A stretch of DNA of 64,000 nt from Aculops lycopersici (lineage: Eukaryota > Arthropoda > Arachnida > Trombidiformes > Eriophyidae): the NCBI GenBank assembly GCA_015350385.1, contig WNKI01000001.1:7279433-7343432 (forward strand), read 5' to 3'. The notes below the pieces were generated by a model. The model was given only the letters and a program-made list of their open reading frames with translations. It was not told the origin of the DNA and made no database searches. Below are positions 40,452 through 52,900 of the stretch, in pieces (the first letter of the stretch is position 1; every line of letters begins with the position of its first letter). The position numbers and the translations under genes are program-made.

Positions 40452-43086
40452 CCGCACAAATACTTGCGCGTCTAAAATATGCGCCAATCATCACCTTGAA
40501 TGGCCACAAAAACGCCTACTTGAATCTGAAGGTCCAGATGCCCAGCTGGTTTATGAAAGATCCATCTTCGTATCAAGCTTCAATTTAAAACTCTTTCAAT
40601 TGAGGTGCAAATCTCAATCGAGTCACGTCCTCTCGGATCTACAAAATCCCAGGGAATGCCGTTATTCTAAGGGACACCTTGAAAGCTCTAATTTGGCCTC
40701 AACGGTCACAACTCTAAAACCAATCATTACTTTTATATTCCCTTTTCTCCATTGTGTCTATCATGTGGCGACAAGTGTTTAGTGCATGCATATTGCGACT
40801 CTGGCGTTGGGTTGCCACCCTCTTGTTCGATACCGAATGCAATGGAGGTTTGAGAGAATCTGCAAAATTTACCAATGCAATCACGGAGAAGTATAACGCG
40901 GTGCAGAGATGGCAACGTCACTGTAGCAGCAATGGCAATCATGATAATGATCAGAATGATAACATGAACTTTTTCCGAACTCGAACCTAAATTCGAATCG
41001 GACGGTCAAAGGGACAACGAGATGACAATCGCGACTTGTAGGCCAAACGCTCGCGTGTTTAGTCGCACGTATTTGGAGTTGCGAGGTTCTCATTCGTAAA
41101 GATTGTTGTTGTTGTTTTTGTTGGTTTAGTCTATTGCTCTCACTACTACTGGCTCGCGCAACCTTTCAACCACTGACCGGATGCGGCGATTATTATTACT
41201 ATTGGGCTTTTTGCTGGCTGAACAACAAACATGATGGATCCAGCAAACAAATCGCACGCTCACGTAGCAAGCGCGCAAATTGGCATGACGTTGTTTCGCT
41301 ATCAAGCCAAACCAAACCGACTGATCGACTGTTTGGATGAGCGATTGGATCTAGCCAAAGTTTGCAGTTAGATTATCTGTGTTACTCTGGCTTCTCTCTT
41401 TTGGGGCGCGAAACTCGCGGTTCTTCTACACTATTTTTCGTTGATTCGCTCTGTAGCATAACAATGAGAATAAAGGCCACTGGATAGAGACTGAGTTTGG
41501 ATGGTTCATCGCGGGTTCAGGTAGAAAATTGCGCGCCTCATCACTGCCGTCGCAAGCACCACCAGCACCACCAATGCGACTGATCGCGTGCCGGCCACAA
41601 TCGCGAGGATGTCCACTGTTCCAGTATATTAGTGAGCAGCAGCTCACCTGGTGGTCGCCTAGAGCTTGCATTTTCCGACTGCTCACTTGGGTTCACTCAA
41701 ATTCTTTTCAGTCCAGGTAGGGGGAGATGGATGACCCCGGCACTTTTGCGGTTTCACCTTTGTTTGGTCGCGCAAGCTTCTCTCGCTTTCTCCCTGGTTG
41801 GTCAGCCGATTAGCTGGCCAACTGGTCGGCTGGTTTGCCAGCGGAAGTTACCTTAAGCGAGAGAGAGAGAGAAGTTACCTCAATGGATCCACAAACTACG
41901 ACGTTGCTAATCGCCTGAGTTTAGTGCTAGTAATTGCAAGCCAGTGGACTTGCATTTCGCTGCAACACCGTTTATTCCTTCCCTAACTCTTACTTTTTGA
42001 TACTAACCCTAATACTAATTTTCCATGATGCTAAAACGCCTCGTCAAGAAGGAACAGACTCGCCTATGGAGTGTAGATTGCCTGATTGTAGCAACCAAGA
42101 CAGAGCAACGACATGAGCAGTTTTATTGAGTCGCTTTTGGAGGGAGACGATTAAAAGCAAAGCTCACAGGCGGCGCTCGCATACAGAAGCGCCGCACACG
42201 AACTCAGTGCGCGCCTAGCGACGAAAGGAGCTAGGCGCTCGCTCGCCGGCCTGTTGAAGTGTAACACAAACCGACGGACTGTCCTGGGTGAGATCGGATC
42301 AGGTTGGATTGGGTTGTGTAGCAAATTTAGCTGTGGTATTGGTGCTGGCAGAATATGCTTGCCTCTCCTCATCACCAACTAATCTGCGGGCCAAAGGTGT
42401 AGGTAGAGGTGAGGCTTAGCGTATGAACGTCGTGATGGTTGCTGTCACTGTTGGTTTGTCTCCGTTACTTTATCTCTATCTTTGTGCTGCGAGTGGAAGG
42501 CAGTTTGCTCCTCGCTGCTTTGTTTTGCCTTTCGCTCGTTGATGTTTGGCAAGGACCCACCAGTCAAACATCAAGTAAACAAGAGCAGCTACAAAAACAG
42601 AGACACCAAACCGCACAATAGCCCCACAAAAAGAGTGGGGCGCAAGTGAGGGGGCCTAAAAAGCAAGCAGGACCTAGGAGAGCGCCGAGACGGCGCAGTA
42701 GTTGCCGCCGCGTTGCAAGTGTCCTCGGCTAAGCTACAGTGAGAGGGAAGGCGGGTAAAGGAAGCAGAGTGGGGCCATTCACAAATTAGAACCCGACGAC
42801 GACGATGAGGGAAAGCAGGTTGTTGAGGTTAAGATTAGAACATTAGTGTTATTGTTATCGCTCTTTGCCATATTTCATTTGCAACACTAGAAGCAGCATA
42901 CGCAGCGGCACCACCAAGTCAAGTAGCTAAACTTCAGAGCAATAAAACAACAGCAGCAACAATCAAGATTAGAATCCGGAAGCAAGCTTAGCGAGTTTAA
43001 AGAGAGAACGAGAGGGATAGATTGTCATGTGGAAGTGTGGAGAAATGGAAGAGCAAAAAGGGGGCGAGAGAGCGAGTGTTGATTAG
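40452..43086. other. Region between the foldback element and the Trm9-like exon
   Basis: About 2.6 kb without a supportable gene. A frame at 40444-40782 has no family resemblance. The final part (42600-43086) is purine-rich with GAC/GAG-type repeats and probably includes 5' UTR or promoter DNA of the methyltransferase-like gene. Confidence 0.4.
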
Positions 43087-43656
43087 ATGATGGATTTTGG
43101 TGGATTTGGTGCCGGTGGTTGTCGGGCAAGCGACTCCACTGGCGCCGAACGAAATGTGGAGCAGCGTATCCACAATCAAGCAGATCTAATGGCAGCCAGT
43201 GCCAATGATCACTCTAGTGGTTTGCAAGGTAATTGGGAGGAAGTCGGCGAGAGCAAAGAGTTAACCAATCAGTTATTTATTAATAAACACAATCGCGACG
43301 ACATTGTCGACCAGCAGACGGGTGATAATTTTAGAAATAATAATCATTATAATAATAATCATGGTTATAATTACGATAGCGCGATAAGAGAGCAACAGGA
43401 AACTGTCACGATATCGCCGGCGCCATCGAATTTTTCTCCTCAACTAAAAGGAGGGAAAGATGATCAAGATAATCAAGGAAAAGGGGAGAAAATTTGTGAT
43501 GAATCAAGTTGCAACGAAGCAGGTAAAGAAGATCAAGGAGGAGGGGAAAGGGTTCGAGATTATGATGGGAATGAAGGTAATGGTGACGAAGAAAATGATC
43601 CCTATGATAACGATGAGGACGAAGATGACTACCACGAAGACGACGACGACGATGAC

Positions 43657-43688
<32 letters not shown>

Positions 43689-44937
43689 TGACGATGATGA
43701 TGACGACAACGGTGATGATGATGATGAACAGTCAAGTGGCGTTGGCCAATTGGTGCTCAGTGTCGACTTTTGCCCTCCACTTGACTTCTATCGCCTCGAG
43801 AGCTCCAATTCAGAATCCGAATCCGAGTCTATTTCTCGCAGATCGCCCTACGAATCTCTCGAGGATTTGGAGGTAGGTGGTTTTCAGAGAGACAGCGCGT
43901 TGAAGCAAAAAGAGTGTCAACACCACAACCACCAACAGCAGCAGCAGCAGCAACTTAACAAGTGCCGACGGAGGAGACGGAAGAGTCGCACAAAGAGGCG
44001 CCGCCGGAAGGAGCATCACGTGGTTGAGGTTAGTTTGTGCATAAAGCAGCGGCGTTCAGTTAAGATTGAGGAGTCGAGAAGGAGGAGGAGGAGGCGCCAG
44101 CGACGCCAACAGCATAAAGACCAACCAACGGAAGGTCAAAAATCTGATAGGTTGAGCAGAGGCGAGAACTGTGATACAACAAACAAAGATGACGGTGGTA
44201 GTCGTGGTAGCAACAAGAGGAAGCGGCGATTAATCTACGAGCGAATCGACAAGTTTCCCATGAAACTGAGCCGGCCACTAGATCTGACGATCGAGGATAT
44301 GACAAACGATTCAACGGTAGCTGGAGGTGGCGGTGTTACCTGTAGTAATCAGCTTGTTGAATCGGCCAACCAACACCGGAAGACGCGACGACGAAGCTCA
44401 GCGAGAAAAGCCGATCCAAACTTGGGTTACTTCGAGCGCCGAAAGCCATTGGTTTTGCCCTTTGCGAGCGCCACCTTCGACGCCTGCTTCTGCTTCAATC
44501 TGTTAAATTTGCGCGTTGCCTCGGGCCAGCTGCTTCACTTGGAGCGGCTGGCTCGCAGTTGCGAGGCTCAGCCTCGCTCCAAACTCGAGGAAGCCGAAAG
44601 GATTTGGCTTCGCATGACTCAGATGACCACCGAGCTCCGTTTGGCCATTCTAAGTGAGCTTAGTCGCGTGGTGAAGCCGCGAGGCAAGATTATGGTCACG
44701 GTGTTCGCCTACGAGTGTCAGCGGAAGCCGGAGCCTCAACAACGGCAGCAGCAATTGGAGCAACCACCTGCAGTTGCGGGACCGGTTTCTCCAGCAACCA
44801 GGCAAAAGGGCGAAGAAGAGTCCAAGGAAAATAACAGAAACAACATCAGCAGCAACGACAACAATGAATACCACCAACAACATCCGGCCAATGAATACAA
44901 AAACAATGATAACATTAACAAGCTCGGCCAGGTACAG
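43087..44937 (+). CDS. Trm9/TRMT9B (KIAA1456)-like methyltransferase, 5' coding exon
   Basis: An open exon of 617 codons starts at ATG 43087, directly after an in-frame TAG, and ends at donor CAG|GTAAGT (phase 0). The C-terminal third resembles the Trm9/ALKBH8/TRMT9B class of SAM-dependent tRNA-wobble methyltransferases: LVLPFASATFDACFCFNLLN corresponds to PFR-SFDA-ISIAVIHH, and LRLAILSELSRVVKPRGKIM to the helix and strand after RRVRALEEI-RLLRPGG, then VFAYE for VWAME. QLVLSVDFCPPL may be the strand carrying the ribose-binding acid. Between these lie large insertions: an Asp/Glu run (about residues 165-215), a Lys/Arg/Gln block and Asn-rich stretches. No standard glycine motif I (D-x-G-x-G-x-G) is seen; DFGGFGAGG at the N-terminus is a weak candidate. 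Activity is therefore doubtful. Confidence 0.6.
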
Positions 44938-45705
44938 GTAAGTAGCCAGACAGAGCTCGTAGCTGTAGTGGTGGTGCTAATAATAATAACAATGATGGTC
45001 GTTCTCGTCTCGCCAGTTCGCTTGGCTAGCTGCTCGCGCTTAGCTTGCGCCCCGTTTAGCTGGCTCGTCACACAACATAGAGCTGTACCAAACCAAACTC
45101 AGCATTCTAGTCCGCGTCTCGTGTCCACTAGACAAGCGACTTGATTACCTGTGCGGTGGTTGCCCATTAGCTTCTCTATTCGTACGATTCGAGTCTAGAG
45201 CCGGGAGCGAGGGAGGCGCCGACCATCAGCCATTCTCAGTGGCAGGCAAACTGAACCACTGACCGAGAGCAAGCGAATAGAATTGACACATCTAATCGAA
45301 TCCCTTCTTCGCTGTGACACTTGTTCTGAAGTAGATGTTTAGTTTGTATGGACCAAATGGTTACAGAAAGCAACTTAAAGGAAGGAGCTTCAGCGAGCGG
45401 CTGGAATAGCCAATTCCAATTAGCATATTCCATTCCTCTTCTCGGTATTGTCTTGGATTTTGCGCACGCCACGCCCAACTTCTTAGCGTCAGCTCGTGGA
45501 CGGCTGGCGTCCCAACCGATCGACTCGCGGTGGAGTTTGGGATGCGCATGTGAGCTAATTAGAGCTCTCGTCTTATTGCGTTGGATCACTCAAGATAAAA
45601 GCTGCTGCTTCTGTTGCCGATATAACCACGACGACAACAAAAACGACGACGAGCCCATTAGCATGACAGCCTCACTTCTACTCGCACAATGCCGAGGCAA
45701 ATGCC

Positions 45706-45741
45706 AACTCGAACGCGAACTCGAACGCGAACTCAAACGCG
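45706..45741. repeat. Three tandem copies of a 12-bp unit
   Basis: AACTCGAACGCG occurs twice exactly and a third time with one change (AACTCAAACGCG), followed by a partial unit. Confidence 0.8.
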
Positions 45742-46623
45742 AACGCGGGCCAAAAGAGCAGCCGACTTGGCGAGACCAAATTTAGGCCACCGACTGTTAG
45801 CCTCCAGCCAGCCATCCAGAGAACGGGAAAGCGAGCGACGCGCTTGGGCCAAGTCAAACTCGAGACTTCCGGCGCGGGAGGCGGAGTGCAACGCGTTTCT
45901 GTCATCGCAACTTCCGGTCGCGAGAAACTCTAATCTTTGGCCATGTCAGCCGGTAGTTTCTGATGGAGGAGCGAGCGAGCGGGTCGCTCACTCGCTTTCA
46001 CTTTCGCTCTCGTTTTCGGCTGCCACTTAGGCAAAATTTTGCCCACTCTATCCGGAGCCCTTGCTCTAACCTGGACACTGATCTCTTGCACAAATCGAGT
46101 TTCCTAAACGAGAGCAAATCTTTGCATTTTGGCCGATTTGATTTTTCGGATCGTTAAATCGGAGAGTAGTCCAGGCGACCAAAACATTTGAGCTGGTCGC
46201 CGCGATGATGATCATGATAACGTCTAAGCATCCGAGCGGCCAGTTTGTCTCTGAATGCCAACCATTTCCGCAAGCCCAATGAATAAAACGCCAACCATCG
46301 CAGTAAAAGTTCAGTACCATTACGAGATTGCCATTCGCACAGGTGGTTGTTGTTAGCATTGGCATTTGGGTAAGAGTTGAAGGGTTTGCTGTTCCATGAC
46401 GCCAACGAAATTTCTGAGATTTTGAGTGGCAAAGCCGAGCAAAGCAAAGTGAGCAGCGAGGGGAAAAGAAATCAAATCGATTGGGCGGATGGGATGGAAT
46501 AGCGAATGCAAGAGTCATAATATCGGCTGGCCGAATTATATCCACATGCACAGTGCAGTGGTGGCTATGAGCATTCCGTTGACGTTTCGAAAAGGGTCCA
46601 GAGCTCAGATTTTTGGCAAAAGA

Positions 46624-46644
46624 CTCTCTCTCTCTCTCTCTCTC
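46624..46644. repeat. CT microsatellite
   Basis: Uninterrupted (CT)n of 21 bases. Similar CT runs occur at 47043-47062, 49991-50013 and 61149-61171 in the same stretch. Confidence 0.9.
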
Positions 46645-49571
46645 GATGGCCAACTGGCCGGCCGATTCCCAACCTAGTGCTCATTGGGTTTGCAGTTTTA
46701 CAGCATAGACTCTAGTTGGTTTCGTTTCGTTCAAATGCAAACCACGCGATGAGCAACGAGCGCAGTGGATATGCTCATTCCGGCAGCCAAAAATCCCAGA
46801 TGGCCCACGAGAGTTCAAACCAAATAGACTTATTTAAAAACTGGCAACACTAGCCGGTGGGCTGACAAGTTCCCGGTTGTTAGCTCACTTAGGCTGGCTT
46901 GCTTGCTAACTTTGCTTACTGGCCGCTTGGCCCGCAAAGTAACTGGAGCGAGAGAAGGAGTAGGGCACAGGATGGCAAACGGATGGCTAGAGTCGAGTTT
47001 CTCAACTTGGCAAGCGAGCGAGCAAACAAGCGAGTGAGTTGACTCTCTCTCTCTCTCTCTCTGTCTCCCTCTCTCGCTAGGTTGCATCTGTTATGGATAG
47101 CCGACAATGGCGAGCGGGAGAGTTAAGTAAACAGCACGTAATAGTGCTAACTCGTTGCTTTTGCCTATGCTCATGTGTTAACTGCACCAAGCATTAACTT
47201 AGCTTGTTGAGGAGCCGTTAAGCGTTTCCTATTGCCGAGCGATATAAACTCGGCAATGGGAGGCCCGCGGCCAAGTCGGTGACTGCCGCTAGCTTGCCAG
47301 GCAACTGGAATTGCAACGCTGCACGCTCAGCGAACCTAAGTGACCAGAGTGACCAGAGTGCAATTGTCGCCAATCAGCGCCAACGAGTCTATCAGTATGT
47401 TGCCGAGTTACATAACATAAAGTGATGTGAGCAGCAAAGTTTAGCTCGTCTCCTGGTTTACTTTTTCCCCTCTTCCTCCTCATCCTTTTGCTTTGCTCTA
47501 CGCTCGGCACACATTTCGCCTCATCTCGGCTCGTCGCGTTCCATTTCGTTTGTTTGCTCGTGCTGGTCGTTTTCTGTGAGCAACGCGGCCGCTGCTCACT
47601 TCGGCCCGCGTTTCTGCTGAGCTCGGTGTTTTGATGATCAGTTTGCGTTAGTTATTGTTCTTTGGCTGCTAATGTCTATCTGTGTTCCCCAAACGGACAC
47701 TAGCAGACCTTCCGATTAGACAGACTGTTTGGCAGCTAACCAGTTAGCCGCCAGTAGCTGGCGTGAAAATTGCAATTTTCTCGCTAATTTCGCGCTCCCA
47801 CTTTGCGGCCCCTCTCGCGCCGAGCTTTTTCCCGTGCTTCTCTCGTCGGTGGGCTCTTTGCTTGAATAGCTGCATCGGTGGGCGAGAAAAAACGACTTGC
47901 CGGCCCAATTGGCTTCGGAGAGCTCATCGAGCAAAACAAAACAAATCGCTCGGATTAGATGCCCTAGGCCCACCGACGGCCAGGTGAAAAGAGCACCAGA
48001 AGGTGGATGAGAAAAAATTGCTCGCCCGCTCTCATGAGATCGATTTTTTGTTTACCTCCAACTGCCGCCCCGAGTCTTCCGTCTTCTCCTCGGAAGGTTG
48101 GTCGCCATTTGGTGGCTCGTAAGCTAGAGGATTGAAACGGAATAGTTTGGCTATCCGGCTCCGTTCGATAGAAATCTGAAGCTTTAGCCTTATTTCAGCC
48201 TCATTTGTCGGTCCAAAAATACAAACACCAATTGGAATTGAGAGTAAGCAGGCGAACTGAGCCGAGTCCAAATTCGGCCTCCCAACCAAGTGGCCAGCTA
48301 CTTCCTGATAGACGAGAGCACCTACCGCTAGCCTCTCCATGCCTCAACTTCTACTGCTACCTCATTTTTGCGGGAACCAAACTGTCCAGCTCAAAACATT
48401 TCAGAGCGGAGCCACGAAGCTCCAGTTACATTTTGCCTCCTGAATGACTAAACTGAAAAACTTGGAAGTTTGGATGAGCATCTAGCCAAGGTCATTTCGA
48501 GTGTCCAAGTTGGACTGGTTGTTTCTTTGTCCCTCGCTGGCAAAGAGACCCCTCGGTTTACTTCAACTAACGTGTAACTACCATTACCAATACCAATGGC
48601 AAGACCGAAAATAGTGTCTCGAGAATCCCTCGAGATTGAGATGGAGTTTTGTTCCATTCTTATTCCCTCCTCGAGAAGAAGGTAGCGGAGAAAAGTGAAA
48701 TTCTAGTCGGCGAGCTCCAAGTGGTTGTACCTAGCAGCTAGATTGTTGCCGTCCTTTGCTTTACCCTCCTTCGAAGGAGACTGCTGCTCCATCGTTTCCA
48801 CAGACGAACAGACAACAAGATTCTCTCGCTCGCTCTCTGAAAAGGAAGAGAGTCGGCTCTAACCTGGAAAAGCACGTGAAGTCGTGTGAATGACCGAGGG
48901 CACGATCACCAGTGTTGGTCTCGAGTTATCGTGCAGTCGGAGCCAGCAATAGAATGGGATAGATGTAAAGAGAGGGAGAGCGGGAGAGACACCGGCGACT
49001 GCATTAAACTTATTGCTTTCCATCTTACCGATCCTTGTTGTTGTTGTTGCTGCTGCTGGCTCGTGTTTAAAGACTCTCCATATCGACGAGTTTCTTCCTC
49101 ACTTTTTACCTGGAAGAATCGAAATGGATGCCAACTCCGCTCTTGCTTTCACATTTGTATCAACCACCTGAGAGTTGGAACTCAATGGCCACTTGCCCCC
49201 GGAGTCTTTCCAGAGAACAGACTGTAACAATAATTCGACCTTCAAGGTGAAATCGTGGTAGATTTACATATAGATGCCACTATGTTGCCTGCAGGGATGG
49301 TGGCTCATGTTTCCAGCTGCGAGCGAGGATTTCAGTTCCGTTAAAACTCTTCCATTAAATGAAACTAAACACTCGCATTGCAATCTAATGAAATGTAACG
49401 CAACTCGACTCGCCGTTACGTTTGGCAACCTACGCCACTTCCCTGACTAATGACTCTGATCTTTCTAAGCCTCTAAAACAACTACACCGCGACTGGCAAC
49501 CTTCGCACATTTTGACAGCAACTCCGCCGGCCCCAAAAATTGGGAGGGTTTGCAGCTCGCTGGTTGATGTT

Positions 49572-49631
49572 AATTCGATTCGTTTTGGTTCCTCTCGTGC
49601 CGAAACGAGAGGAACCAAAACGAATCGAATT
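49572..49631. repeat. Perfect 27-bp inverted repeat (hairpin)
   Basis: The left arm 49572-49598 and right arm 49605-49631 are exact reverse complements (the left arm begins AATTCGATTCGTTTTGG), separated by a six-base loop GCCGAA. It lies in the probable large intron. A stem this long without mismatches would be very stable as RNA and can extrude as a cruciform in DNA. Confidence 0.9.
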
Positions 49632-49874
49632 GGAACGAAACGAAACCTACTGCAAAACCTGAACCAAAACCTAATGGAGCGGGTTCCAGTTTGCGGTTCG
49701 CGGTGCTTCTCTATCCCATCAGCTCACCTGAAGTCGTCGCTTGGTTGCCAGCAAAGCGAACGACTGACTGGCAAACTGACTGTGAGTGTCGCTGTGACAA
49801 ATGAGTCTCTGTGGCCCGGGGGCGAGTGAATATCGGCCGCGGGTAACATGACCGCACACGTTCCTACCTAGCTG

Positions 49875-49924
49875 AGGTCCTGCTCACTTGTGGCTAGGTA
49901 CCTAGCGACAAGTGAGCAGGACCT
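49875..49924. repeat. Perfect 17-bp inverted repeat with a nested palindromic loop
   Basis: Arms 49875-49891 (AGGTCCTGCTCACTTGT) and 49908-49924 are exact complements. The 16-base loop itself contains the palindrome CTAGGTACCTAG, so the element can form a two-level hairpin. It is about 240 bases from the 27-bp hairpin at 49572. Confidence 0.85.
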
Positions 49925-52900
49925 TTGGATATGAAAGTATTAGCTAGAATTTCAGTAGTGGTGGTAGTGCACCGTTTCCGTCCGCCTTTTTCTCTCTCTC
50001 TCTCTCTCTCTCTAACTTTCTACATCAAATCCATGCGGTGTCCTCTTTCTGCTGCGCCACCCGTCCAGCTCGCTTCGCTGCCCCGAATAGAGAATCCTCC
50101 TTTGATGCTCAAACAAGCGAGTTGTCGGTAAGGCAGTTCAACGTTGGCGAGTAACCAACTGGATGAAGCAGTAAGAAGATTTCACCGCTAGATAGGCAAA
50201 TGTAAATCACTTGCTAAATTTGCGTTTAGATTCCAGGCACCTAGCGACTGAATTTGGCAAGCTAGCTTGCCAAGTTGACAGAGTGAGAGATGGAGACGGA
50301 ACCGGGAAACTGTCGATCATCGTGCACCTTGCCGGCGCTAGACAGCAACCTTCTGTCGCCAACTCTCTCGCTGGTTGGTGGTATTCACGATAGTAATAAT
50401 AATAATTCCAACTCCCAATCACCACCTGCATCACCACGAATCCATTCCGCTGACTCGACGGCTGGGCGAGCGGGAGCTTCCCGTTTGCTCTGTCTTAGCC
50501 TAGTTCCTCTCCTCTCCTCTCAGTTCAGTTTAGTTCCGTTGAGTTCCGTTCCGGTCCGCCGGCTGCACTTTAGCTGCTTCCGGTTGCCTCGCTTCACTTC
50601 CACCTAAAGATGTAGCGATAGAGACCACGACGACGATAGAATTATTCAAATCATCATCGACATTTCCAGACGCTTGATAGTTTGGATAGTTGAATTGTTC
50701 GAAGGGAAGAGAAGATTAGAGTCTAGCGAGCTAGTAATAGCGAGAGAGTTGCCAGGTACCTAGCGACTTCCGCTCGCTACCCTTCGCTGGTGGAAGTTGT
50801 GACGCTTGGCCAACTTAACTTTCCGCGCGAGATTCCAATGAGTTGCGTCAAGTGCAGTTGGCGTGGGATGCGAACTAAACAACGCCAATTGCTAGAGACC
50901 AATCGAGTTGCTTCCTCTACTCTCCCACTTATCTTCTCGCCTCCAATCGGCTGCTCAGCTAGACAACCGAGGCGTTTGCCGCAGTTTTGCTCTGGATTCC
51001 AGATTCGACGAGTTCGCAAGAGAGATAGTGAGGAAATTGAAAGGTTGAGTTTTTATCGATTTCGTCATCACTCTTTCTCTCTGTCTCCCTAGCTATAAAT
51101 GTGTCTATGTAACTGGAGAGAGAGAGTTGGCACCCGAGAATCGCATTCACATTCAAATTCGACCAAATTTGGTGCGCGACGCGGACGGAAGCTCGCAGAG
51201 GCTTAAAGCATCCAAACTTTAGCACTGAAAAGTTGAGCGAGAAACGCGAGATCGGAGGGGAGTCAATTGTAGATTTTTTGCCGGCCACGCCCACCTGTCC
51301 TGAAAGTTCAAACCGACACTTGCGTGTCCGCAGCCACGCCCCCGCCCCGAGTTTTGGGTCACGCCAAGCCACACGCGCTCGAGCCAAATTGCAACTTTGC
51401 ATAGAGCGCGCCGCCTCCTGCGAGTTTGCCTTACTAAGCACTCGGCGCTTCCTGTGGGCCCATCACTTGCCAATCGAAAGGGCGGAAGTGGCGAAAGTTC
51501 CGCTTTTGCTCGCTGCCATTTCAATTCTTGCGCTTGTCATCAATGGAAGCCGGAGCGCGAGGCGACGACGAGACTAGCGGTGGTTTCGATTCACCAAGAT
51601 CATGCCATCGATTGACAAACATCACGTCGTCGGCGTGGCGGCTGCCGTCGCCACGAATCGTGGCCCATGATAGCTGGCGCCGCCGTATTCATAGTTATAG
51701 CAAGCAATCGCCACCGACACCAAGTGAGCAACGGCGCTAGTCATTGTGTATTTGTGCTCTTTTCAATTTGCTATCCTTTCTGCAGCTCACAAGCAACTAA
51801 CCAAGTCGCGCGCAAACAGAGCGAACCATCCAACGCTCGAGTGGCCAGCATACGGACGAGACAAACTCCAGTTCCATCGATTCGGTTCGGTTCGGTTCGA
51901 TTCGATTCAATTCACTATCTCGGTGGAGGGCGCCTCTGCTTCTCTCATGGCGAGACGCTCGACATTCACTCCGTCAACCCGTTTCATGCAAACAGAGTGC
52001 GAGTCAAAGTCCTTCTCCAACTCCAAGAATGGCAACTCTGCGCATTTTCTGAGACTAGAGTAGACGGGTGACTTTAGTTTTGTTTTGATGTCTGTCCGAA
52101 AGTTTCAATGTTTTCCCTTTGATAAAGGTCAAAGGGTTTTCCATTGCTCCAGACCGAACCAAAAGACCGAACGACTGGCACCTGATGACTGGCAACTCAA
52201 CAAACGTACTCCCCGCTCACCGACCGGAAATTCAGTCGTCGTCGGTGGCAGTGGAAGAAAACAAAGCAAACCAAGTTAAGAGACGCCACGCGACGACAAG
52301 AGCGTAACAAGATGACTAAGTGGCTGCGTGCCTCGTGGCCAGCTCGGCTGCGCCTTCAGCCCTTTCGGTTGCTCATGTTGTTGGTCATGTTGATGTTGTT
52401 GTTTCATTTGGCTAACCGATGGAAATTATGCTAGTGGAGGCAAAAGTGAGAGCTAATGCGTCGCTTGCTTTGCCACTCGGCGCTTGCCGTTGAACACCGA
52501 GACAGAGTGGCACCAGTTTGTGGGTGTGCATCAGTTTTGTTGCCAAAACCACCGACGCCAATGGTCTACAGATACACTGCACTACATACTACACAGTACA
52601 ACGACATGGCTACAGTCAGAAACATGCACATGCACATGCAATATGTATGCAAGTTGGCTAGTTGGCCATTTGGCTTGCTGTTGTCGCGGGTCGAAAGCTG
52701 AAGCTCAAACGCCAACTCTCTCATGTCGTGTACCCATAAACAACACGAACGCCAGGTCCAAACTTGGCGGTCATCGCTCCGCTTTGCCGCTCTTGCCACC
52801 ACCGACGCCAAATCGACTACCTCTTTCAACGCCACCACTTTAAGTGTGTGTGTTTGTTTGCGTTGAATCCATTGAATTATCGTTACGCAACTGGCAAGTG

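Noticed and set aside
40444..40782. 112-codon frame overlapping the foldback end
   Set aside because: No domain, mixed composition, and it starts inside the repeat. A neighbouring frame with ITLNGHKNAYLNLKVQ looked protein-like for a moment but is short and unsupported.
43081..43130. DFGGFGAGG as SAM-binding motif I of the methyltransferase
   Set aside because: The spacing differs from D-x-G-x-G-x-G and it lies far from the next conserved strand; kept only as a weak possibility.
46066..46653. 195-codon minus-strand frame
   Set aside because: No recognisable domain; it begins in a CT microsatellite (read as RERERE) and is probably chance.
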